Assembly: GCA_003427395.1 (NCBI GenBank)
Contig: BFEA01001032.1
Span: forward strand, 247,304 to 272,735
Direction: 5' to 3'
From: Chara braunii
Lineage: Eukaryota; Streptophyta; Charophyceae; Charales; Characeae
Length of the DNA stretch: 25,432 nt
Shown: one piece after another, positions 16,273-24,650 of the stretch
How the letters are laid out: each line of letters begins with the position of its first letter
How positions within the stretch are numbered: the stretch's first letter is position 1
Notes under the pieces: model-generated
What the model saw: the letters and a program-made list of their open reading frames with translations, nothing else
Database searches by the model: none
What the model was told of the DNA's origin: nothing
Position numbers and translations under genes: made by a program

Positions 16273-18971
16273 CTAGCGTGGTTCGCCAGCCGGGCCTATG
16301 TCCCTCCCAGTTGAGATGGACCCCATCAACTTCACTCCAAGCCGCCTAGGCAACATCTGAAAAACGCCATTTGCTGTGACCAGCGAGCCGCTAAAGGCTG
16401 CTCTTTCTACGTCTGTGTTCCCCCCTAGCAGTCCATAGGGAATTGCTTCCAATACCTGCCACGATACCCAACACAAATTGTCATTAAGATCTGCCTTTTC
16501 TTCTAGTTGTACAATCATGGGTCTGAGATCTGCACACAGCGAACCGCCCTCCTGATCTTTCCATTCCTCACATGCTTCCTTCTTGGTTCCCAGAATGTGC
16601 GCTCTAGCTGGCACCTCATCAAGTATCCGCTTTTTTAGATGTTGTTGTGTACAGTCGTGGTCCATGACTGTTAGCAGCGCCATGGATTTATGGTATGCAA
16701 TTTCTCAGGTTTCATATTTGTTGTTCCATACGTACAGGATTATTGTGCGTCGTCTGGGATTGGTGCGAGCATCCAGTCTGGTCGCTGCCTCTATTTCCTT
16801 GTTGTACCCTGTGGCAATGTCTTTGAGATTAAAACAATTCTCATCCAATTCCCTATTCTGATCGCGCAAGGCATTGACTTGTGCTTTGAGAATGGTTGCC
16901 TGTCTGTTGAGCTCATCCATGGTTTCTGTGTCCTTTGTGGTCTGATCCATTTGTTCTTCTGCTTTTGAGTTACTTGTTTTGTTTCTTTGCCTCTTGGCTC
17001 ACTTTCCTGCATTTTTTTCCTCGTAGGTTTTGGGCCATTCGAAGTGTTGTGCATAGCTGCTCAGGTCCACTTGGATTTCATCCTTTTCCACCTTCGTTTT
17101 CAGACCGTATTGTGCTGCATAGAATTTGTTGATCTCCCTTTCTTTCTCTAGCAATTCAAACTTGTTTTCCGTGCCATTGGCCGTTGTCGCCACTGCTCTG
17201 AGATTTTGGAGATGTTTGTGATGAGCCAGTCTTACTTCGAATTCCATTGTTCTTGCCCTCTCCAACGATCTGACGTATTGTTGTACGTATTCAAGGGAAT
17301 CCTTGTCATCCTCCTCCATATCCGTGTCGTCCTCATTCCACTCATCATCCGATTCGTCGTTGTCCTTCTCAGACTATTTCTCATCTTCTTCCTTAAGAGG
17401 ACTGAGATGCATTTGACCCTGCTCTATCCCTTTTTTTACCCCTTCCTGAGGTTAGGGAGCAGTCCATGTCCTCCTCCCCTTCTTCCAGGCCCGTTGCCTT
17501 TTCCCTCGGGAAAGAATCCTCCTTGATTGTTGCTGTTCTGTCCTTTGGTAACACTCTGCCTCCCTTGATTGCTTAGTGTGTTCACTTCCATTCGCTTCCA
17601 TGTCTATCGGCAGGGCACTTGCCAATCCAATCGACTGTTGCTTTCTTTTCCCCGTAGCGCTGACATTTGTTTCTCTTTCTGATTCATCAGGTTTGCGTTT
17701 TAGAGATCCAGAGGCTATCCTCATCCCGAGTTTTGGAGGCTGCGGATTTGGGTGTCGAGTAGGCTGAGTCCAACTGCGGCTCCTGTGCTGTTTCCGCCCT
17801 TAGGTTTCGAGGTAGGCCTTCTCAACGTTTTGCCCAATTCCGTGCATTTCCTTCATTGATTCCAATCTTTGCTTTTAATCGTGCAGTCCTGCTTCGCAAA
17901 TTACCTGTTCCGTACAGAAGCCTGTGTTTATATCTTCCATTTGCTTGGCTCCTATAGACCTCCATCTGCTGTCGTCGGAAGGGTAGATGTCTAGTTTGAA
18001 CTTGGGTTCCCCGTGTAGGACCCAAATCCATTTGGGATTTTTGAGGTTATCGTCGAAAATCCAGCCTACCCCTTGTTTGACATCACATTCAATTGACATT
18101 GATTGTCAGAGTACTGTCTTTCTTCCCTTTCTCCCATCTGCGCACAGAGCATGCCCAGGTGTCCCTTTTTTATGCAGCGAAAACAACAAGGGTTCGTTCT
18201 AGTGGAGATGAAGATTGGGATGCGTTGGCCATTCTTTCGGAAGATCAGCGTGTCTGGGAAATTTGGTGTCATGCCCAAGGATACCTTGAGGCATGCCACT
18301 CCCGAGTGATGGTTAGGTGCCATGAAGTCAGGATTGGCTGGTAGCCAGCCTATGATGGGGTTGTTGGGAAATTCGTCCTGCAACCTTTTCTGGACGAAGC
18401 TGTGCATTCCTTCGGATAGGTTATCGAACTGCACCCAGAAGTGGTTTCGGAGCATTGTCTGCCTGTGTCTGGAAGCTTCCGCCTGAGGTTCCCTGGGAGG
18501 TTTCCATCTCTGGATTGTGACCATCGATCCTTTGCACTTCAGTGAACCCAAGGAGATAAGGAATTGGGCATAGGAGGGATCGACGCACAGGATCATGATT
18601 GTGTACCTACCTCTTTTGTGGTAGGAGATGTCCGGGTCTGTGCCAGGTATGCTCTCCATTTCCCTGAGCTTGTCCATCACACATTTCCTCTTTTCGTTAA
18701 GGGGTAAATCCCTATGTTCATCAAATTGAAGAGCACAACGTGCTTTTCGTAAACTTCATTCAGAGATTGTTGAAACGGGCGGTGGGAGAGGGGGGGCAGA
18801 GTGGTCGAGGTAGGGCGCTGAGAGCGATTGCGTGGATGGGATGGCAGCCGGGGGTCGGTAGAGACGGTACTTGGGATAGGTTTGCTTCGAAGTACCTAGC
18901 CCTTGGACGATTTTGATTGGGGACATATGTTGTGACGATGTGGTCGGTGAGCGGATTGTTAAGATGTACAC
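16273..18971 (-). pseudogene. LINE ORF1: DUF4283-like and CCHC protein
   Basis: On the minus strand the N-terminus (from 18971) is Pro/Ser-rich, with TGA at 18756. Then comes a DUF4283/RRM-like part: RGRYTIMILCVDPSYAQFL, a VTIQRWKPPRE strand and HFWVQFDNLSEG, followed by a zinc knuckle PCCFRCIKKGHLGMLC (C-x2-C-x4-H-x4-C) near 18150. A frame change occurs near 18100. The rest stays in one frame to 16273 and includes an acidic stretch and coiled-coil-like segments (EFEVRLAHHKHLQNL; NRQATILKAQVNALRDQN). Stops in that frame: TAA 17875, TAA 17800, TAA 17452, TAG 17374, TGA 16999, TGA 16705, TAG 16273. ORF1 proteins of plant L1 elements bind the element RNA. The assignment of the long C-terminal part to ORF1 is inference from the shared frame. 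Confidence 0.75.
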
Positions 18972-19112
18972 ATTGATGGTTTAAGAGCTTGATTGGCAAC
19001 TAAAACGGGCAATTACGTGTTAATTAATACTAAATAATAATAACTAAGATAATTAGATAAATCAATAATTTAGTTGTCCTAAACATGCGTGTTTCGTGCA
19101 GTTTGATGGCTT

Positions 19113-19340
19113 TAAAAGGGCCTTTACGAATTTGACCCCGAATGGAAACCCCCACAGCAAAGGGCTCTGTCGGCCAGAGCTTAAAATCACGAGCAGCAAC
19201 TCAAAAGACAAAGTTCTTAAGGGGAAAGTCACATCCATAATGAAACAGAAAGTCATTTTGAAAGGGTTATGACAGGTCCTGCACGAACAGGTACTGGACA
19301 CAGTTTTTGAGACTGAGCAAGGGTCATGTCTCCTTGATGA
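19113..19340 (+). repeat. 228-bp repeat, plus copy
   Basis: Inverted partner of 9850-10077. The two transitions lie in the CTTAAGGGG segment near 19217. Together the two copies flank 9,035 bp in opposite orientation. Confidence 0.9.
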
Positions 19341-19529
19341 AAAGTCAGTCATAATTCCATAAGTCGGTCCAGATTCAGATCGGGAGTCCAAAAGACAGGC
19401 CCGAGGGCCCAAGCAGCAGCAGACCATGGGAAAAGATACTGGGACACACACTTTGCAACAATCGGTACTGGGCAGGAGTCCCAGGCACACTTGAGGCTGA
19501 ATGCAGGCCACGCCAGACCAGTCCAAGAC

Positions 19530-19536
19530 TATAAAG
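19530..19536 (+). promoter_or_regulatory. TATA-like box in the LTR
   Basis: TATAAAG inside AAGACTATAAAGGACTGG, about 510 bp into the proposed LTR. This is a plausible U3 promoter for the element RNA. No other evidence for the start site. Confidence 0.4.
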
Positions 19537-20665
19537 GACTGGCCAGCCTCCCATTTGGACGGATGCTTACTTCGCATCGAAGTGTGAAAGTGTCGTGGCA
19601 CTTGTGCGCTAGATGTGTGTGAGCTGCACTAGGCTGAAGAGCAGCGCTGTGCGAGAAAGAAGAGAGTGTTGGCAAGAGGGAAGGCAGCCATAGCTGCGCC
19701 AACAGAAGTTAGTAGGGTCACCTGGGGAGTGGTTAGGTTAACAAACACAAAGGACACCACCCCGAGCACGGCCTACCTACTACTTTCAAGGGAAGGTCCC
19801 AGGAACAACTGGCTCATCTGCGACATGTACGCAACTGAAGACCCAGACGCTACTGCAATGACTTGCTGATTTCTGCTGCCGAGATTGACTGCGAGGCTGT
19901 AAACTAACCGTAGGGTTAGTTTTGTAGTTTTGTTTGGCTGAGGGCTAACCGAGAAACCTGCCTGTTTGGAAATTCGTAAGGGACAGAATTGCAATTCCGG
20001 GAAAATACAGGCCCGACACTGAACGAATTTCTACAGCTACCCTAACTGCCTACAGCAGGCCCGGGCTACCCTAGGACAGACAGGCCCTAAGCGGCCTATA
20101 CTGNTATACGGTCCTATAGCCTATAGCCGGGTCCGGTAGAGGCCGAGAGGCNGAAACAGCAACGNTACCGGTAGGTCCAGTCAGTCCGNNCTAGGTCTAG
20201 GCTAGAGTAGGAATCTATAAGGCCCGGTAGGGAAACNGTTTGGGGACTTTTGGCTTTCATTTTTCGCATGCAGCGTGGGTGGCCAAGAAAGTTGAGCAGC
20301 GCTGAATGCCTACAGCGGCACCTGAGACATCAGCGCAGTGGAGCAGCCATAGCCGACCTACTGAGACAACCATAGCTAGGACTGTCTTCAACGCATCTAT
20401 CCCCTGGGGGATCTTTGCGGTGGCAGGCTATACTCGAGGGTCATCACGGAGTACATGTGGGTTCTGCTGCTGTGGTAGCAGTCGGACAGCCATAGCTGTC
20501 CTCTTCATCGTCAAAGGGACTCATCGACACTGGAGACTACTTCGCCACTCATGATCTGCATCTGGGTGTATGGCGCTGGCCTCTGGGAGGCTGTTTCAGT
20601 GCAGCGCTAGACTCTTGAGTGTGTGGTAGTGAGTGGAGTGGGTGGTAATTTAGTGGCGAGACACT

Positions 20666-20726
20666 GGGTTAAACTCTGTAACGATTATTGGGGTAATGGG
20701 TTAAACTCTGTAACGATTATTGGGGT
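20666..20726 (+). repeat. 32-bp tandem duplication in the LTR
   Basis: GGGTTAAACTCTGTAACGAT begins at 20666 and 20698; the 29-bp shared part ends ATTGGGGT. Confidence 0.95.
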
Positions 20727-21002
20727 GAATTGCGTTGAGTTGGCTCAACGTCTGGGTTACTTTCCGATTGTGATCTTCGCAGAGGCAATTGTGATTGGTT
20801 GTTGGGAGCTCATCAGAGAGAGAGAACACTGTGTGTGTATTCTCCCCATCTGTGCATGGTTGCTATTCCGCTGCTTATCTTTGATGTGTGTGCAGGTGGA
20901 CTCTGTCTCTTCCTCCCCCTGACTTGTGCATGTATGGGCATGTGTGAGTTTTGTTGTGTGTGAGTGGCAATTCAATTGTCAAACAACCAAGTTCATAACA
21001 GT

Positions 21003-21014
21003 TGGTATCGGAGC
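21003..21014 (+). promoter_or_regulatory. Primer binding site, initiator tRNA-Met type
   Basis: TGGTATCGGAGC, one base different from the common plant site TGGTATCAGAGC, which pairs with the 3' end of initiator tRNA-Met and primes minus-strand DNA synthesis. It lies 2 bp after the CA end of the LTR, as expected. Confidence 0.85.
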
Positions 21015-22508
21015 GGAGATTGGACTTAAGTCCAGAGGGTTGAGCGCAACAGGGGCAACTTCTCTTTCTGGCCCTAACTGGCGAGAAGTGCCATGGTGGC
21101 TCTTGGTCTTCAGTATAGATCCAGTGGAGGAGAAGATTTACAGGTGGTGATTGCAGTATATCAGTTTGCGATTGATCAGGCACCCTAAGCCTGTCTGTGT
21201 GCCTGACAGGAAGTGGCGAGAACAGGGGTATTTCGCCACCCACCCATTTGACCTCAGTTGATGACTGGGATCAGGGTGGCGAATTGCACCCTAATCCAGT
21301 GATTACTGGGTGGCGGCTTCAATCCNAGTGTAGCGTTGAGGGAGGTTTGATCATAGGATCACCTCCTGCTAAATTAACCCTCCTCAGGGCTAAATTTAGC
21401 ACCAGCGGCTCATACCCTGCAGTGGCGAGATATCTTTAGGAGAGTTTTCTCTCGCCACAGGGGCAGATTCAGTGTATCTGAGTGTTGGGGGTGAATCGCC
21501 ACATCATACTGGGCATGATCAACAAGTTTCAAGAGATTCTGTACGTGGGAAGCTCTAGAAGATTGTCTGCAAGGACTGGCGAGACCAGGGTTTGGCAGCC
21601 ATAGCCAAAGCTTCATCACCCACTAAGTGAAATACTTCAAGTGAGTCTGTTCCATATGAATCCCTGAATAGCGATTAGATTAGCATCAGTAGAAGTAGGA
21701 TTGATGGTCTGTCTGTCAGTAGTGTAACAATCGTGAAATTGTCAGACTGCAAGACAACCATATCCATCTTCTACCTGCTGTGACTCAAAATTGTTCTGGG
21801 ACTGCCTGACAGTATTGCGTTGCATCCTGTATGGTCACTCTGTGAATTATGTACTGAAAAAGTAGTAATACTGTAGATTTGAGTTTTGCGCTGGGTCTAT
21901 TTATAGTCCAGGCTACCTAGGGTCAATCATAACTCAAAATCTGACCGTTATAATTCAAGTCTATCAGTCTGGGGTGAATCGCAATTCTATTTTTAGCATC
22001 TGTGCTAAATCGCTAGTCCAGAAACACTGTATTTGAGTCATAACAGTGTATTCCTGAAATTCGCCATGCCTGGGGTGATTTCTGTTGAAGTCGACAGTGG
22101 CGAAATTTGAGTTTGGGGCTGTCAGGGTATAGTTTACTAAATCGCTACTACCTGTGATTGCGTTTCAATTAATTCTTGCCTGCTTCCATCGATACTACTA
22201 ATTTGCTCTGCTTTTTGATGGGCTTTGGAATGCTAGTGACCCCTGGGATGCTGTGAAAGTGCACTTGCAACTTCAGTGAAAGTTCAGTGTCAGGAATAGA
22301 AAAGCATTAGTGAATGATTTTACTGGACATTCTGTCACCCTGATTGCTGACCCCAGTGGTCCTATTCCAACCCTAACCACTTGTGCCCACTAACCCACAT
22401 CTCTTTGTGAACTGACAGTGCAGCGAAATTTGAGTGTCTGAGTGAGCTGTAAATCGCTGCACCCCTTCGCTGTTCCATTTTGGTTTTGTTGTTGTTCTGT
22501 GAGGGAAA
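21015..22508 (+). other. Ty3 element leader with repeated GTGGCGA/TCGCCAC motifs
   Basis: About 1.5 kb between PBS and the Gag start, with no coding frame of interest. It contains GTGGCGA or CTGGCGA and its complement TCGCCA many times in both orientations (21078, 21213, 21233, 21276, 21422, 21452, 21496, 21576, 22061, 22097). Some are paired as perfect inverted repeats, such as 21422-21430 with 21450-21458. It may hold packaging or translation-control elements; this is inference. Confidence 0.6.
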
Positions 22509-24135
22509 ATGTCTGACGCAGCTGACACNGGTGCAGGGAAGGTTGAGGTCGTGATCAAGGCTGAAGGGGAACCCTCAGCCACAACACCTCCTCCTCCTCC
22601 TCTTACCCCTGGACAGCGGCGAAAGAGAGAGATACAGGAGAAACTGCAGGAGCAGCAGGCACTCCTTGCAGAAGCTGAGAGGCAAGAGGCTGCAGAATTG
22701 GAGGCTGCAACAGATGATTCCAGAAAGGAGCATCTGCTGCAGCAAGCAGAAAAGACTTGCTGATGCCAGGGTGGCCCAGTGTACCAGAGACCTGGCTGAG
22801 CTGGTACTTTTGCAAGACAAATTGTCAGCAAGCCATTTCACCAACTGGGATGAGAGGATCCAGAGACTGGAGACTCGTGTGGCTGATCTGGGAACTCAGC
22901 AGACAAAGATTCTGGATTCAATCCAGAACTTGACTGCTCAGTTAACAGCAGCCAACATCATCAATCCCCTGGTCCCTGTGGGACCCTCACCAAAGCCCAA
23001 GCAATTTTCTCCTCCTCCTTCTCCACCTCCTGGCTCCTCCCATCACTCTCATAAGTCTTCTCCCTCAGTCACCTCCTAGGCCAAAGCGACGCCTCCTCCC
23101 ACCTTTGCTGCTGTTGTTGCTAGGGACCACAGAGGCCCCAAGATCCCTGCCCCCAGCAAATTCAAGGGGGATGACCCCAAGATTGATGTTGGGGACTGGG
23201 CAGCTGGGACCCGGGCATATCTCAAGGGGTTCCAGTGCCCAGAGCAGCAGAAGGTGGCAACGGTTGTGGGACTGCTGGAGGGGCCAGCCCAGAAATGGGC
23301 TACCTCTACAGCAAGTGCCCAGAATCAGACTTTGGAGGATTGGGCATTGGCACTGGGGGCTGACAAACTTCTGCAGGCCCTGGAGGACAGGTTTGCAGAC
23401 AAGGAACGTGCCCGTAAGGCTGCTGACAAGATCGTACGCCTTGGACAGCAACGTTACAGCGGCAGTCTGCAGGCCCTTTTCGCTGAATTTGAGCAGCTCA
23501 CCTCCACCCCTGGATTGGTTATGTCTGCTGATGATCTGCTGACTAGCTTTTGCAGGGCTGCGCCTGAGGAGTTCTCAGTCGCTTTGTATAGCGCCGGGCA
23601 CAAGGACTGGCGCTCATTTGGACGTGCAGCACTGGACATGGAGGCCAAGCTCCATGTTCAGGCCCCCTCCAGTGACAGGAGGAAAGGCGCCTTCCCTCGC
23701 GGTGGTAGAANGGGAAAGGCGNCCTTTGCTTATGCGGGTTCTGGATCATCATCTGATGCAGGATCCCGGCCTGGTACACCGCCAGGTGGGACTGCAGCAG
23801 CTGCTGTTCCAGATGTTGCAGCACTTGTCCAGCAGCTGTAGGCTGCGCTGGGGGCCTTTCAAAAGGCCGGGTCTCCCTCCAGCACACCCTCCAGCAGCAG
23901 GGGGAAGAGCCAGGGACGTCGCTCTTCAACCCCTGCCCGACGCCCTAATTTGCCACGTGACGTCCGCTTTCCTGCAGACCCCCTCAAACCCAACACCCTT
24001 CCCTGGCATGATTTGAAGATANAGGAAGAGGTGTGGAGGAAGAGGAAGGAAAAGGGCGTCTGCCTGAGGTGTGAGGGGCAGCACTTTTTGAAGGACTGTC
24101 CCTACATGCCCAGCCCAGCTCAGTCAAAAAACTGA
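22509..24135 (+). pseudogene. Ty3 Gag polyprotein (interrupted)
   Basis: Begins MSDAAD. An acidic N-terminus and Pro run lead to a coiled coil (REIQEKLQEQQALLAEAE). A +1 change near 22745 moves to the frame of LADARVAQCTRDL. A second helical region (QRLETRVADLGTQQTKILDS) and a Pro/Ser linker precede the capsid domain, which starts PSKFKGDDPKIDVGDW at about 23150 and runs through LLEGPAQKWA and LLQALEDRFADKERARK. The C-terminus has an Arg/Ser-rich stretch and a zinc knuckle CLRCEGQHFLKDC, spaced C-x2-C-x3-H-x4-C, one residue short of the usual x4. TAG codons interrupt at 23077 and 23839; both would be Gln if CAG. The frame ends at TGA 24133, just after a slippery heptamer. Gag forms the virus-like particle and packages the RNA. 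Confidence 0.85.
24126..24132 (+). promoter_or_regulatory. Likely -1 ribosomal frameshift site (A AAA AAC)
   Basis: The heptamer is in the correct phase: Gag codons are TCA AAA AAC TGA. A -1 slip reads AAA CTG AAG and enters the Pol frame, which is open from here through the protease. Downstream, CTGGAG (24144-24149) can pair with CTCCAG (24161-24166), and CTGAAGCTG (24132-24140) is fully complementary to 24193-24201. Either might act as a stimulator. Function is inferred. Confidence 0.65.
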
Positions 24136-24650
24136 AGCTGAACCTGGAGACAGCAGTTCCCTCCAGTGCTGCAACTACATCTGCAGCTGCAGCAGCTTCA
24201 GTTGAGACTCATTCCTTCCCATCCAATGTGGGAGTTGCACGGGCAGCATCCTTTACATATGAGGATCTTGACCCGGATCAGGAACCGGACCAGTCTGAGT
24301 GCCAGGCTCTTGCTGCTTTTTTCTTTCATCTGAAAGAACAAAAGCAAACCAAGTCTGACCTCATCCTGCTTCGGCCCCTGATCAATCACTGCAGGATCAA
24401 GGGGTTGTTAGACTGTGGAGCCACCAGAAATTTCATGTCTCCCAGTGCAGTCAAAAAACTGCATCTGGGTATGAAAGTAGTGCAACTGCAGCAACCGCTG
24501 CAGGTCAGGATAGGCGACTCCACTGTCTTGACCATCAGGGAGAAGGTCAGGGGTATCCCTGTTACCTTCGACAACATTGGAGAAGTCAGACATAGTCTGA
24601 ACTTCTACATATTTCTTGATTTGCCCTTTGACCTGGTCTTCTCTATGTAG
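24133..24650 (+). CDS. Ty3 Pol start: aspartic protease
   Basis: Pol frame, -1 relative to Gag. An Ala/Ser-rich linker and an acidic stretch (DLDPDQEPDQSE) are followed by the retropepsin-like domain: KGLLDCGATRNFMS (catalytic Asp at 24411-24413), LQVRIGDST and FYIFLDLPFDLVFSM. The active-site triad reads D-C-G where D-S-G or D-T-G is usual. The enzyme cuts the Gag-Pol polyprotein in the particle. TAG at 24648-24650 stands where the conserved GMxWL motif would continue, so the domain is cut from RT unless the stop is read through. Start by frameshift from Gag is the likely route; there is no good ATG near the start. Confidence 0.8.

Larger units (their letters stand above)
13078..18971 (-). 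mobile_element. Degenerate plant-type L1 LINE, nearly full length
   Basis: Read on the minus strand the order is ORF1 (DUF4283-like and CCHC), endonuclease, linker, reverse transcriptase and C-terminal domain, the layout of plant L1 elements. It carries many in-frame stops, frameshifts (near 18.1, 14.79 and 13.95 kb) and a 90-bp internal duplication, so it cannot be autonomous. Its 5' end lies within about 50 bp of the proposed Ty3 LTR start at 19018. Its 3' end falls in the gap. Confidence 0.92.
19018..21000 (+). repeat. Proposed 5' LTR, about 1.98 kb
   Basis: The right end is firm: GTTCATAACA stops at 21000, 2 bp before the primer binding site. The left end is set by the matching TGTTA at 19018, giving the usual TGTTA...TAACA short inverted ends. 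The other LTR is outside the window, so the left end is a proposal. The LTR contains the 228-bp repeat (19113-19340), a TATA-like box (19530), several CATA-centred palindromes, a GGTAGG-rich degenerate zone (20080-20240) and a 32-bp tandem pair (20666 and 20698). Confidence 0.55.

Noticed and set aside
24144-24171. H-type pseudoknot after the slippery site using CAGCA and TGCTG
   Set aside because: The second loop would have zero length across a 6-bp stem, which is not sterically reasonable; simple stems remain possible.
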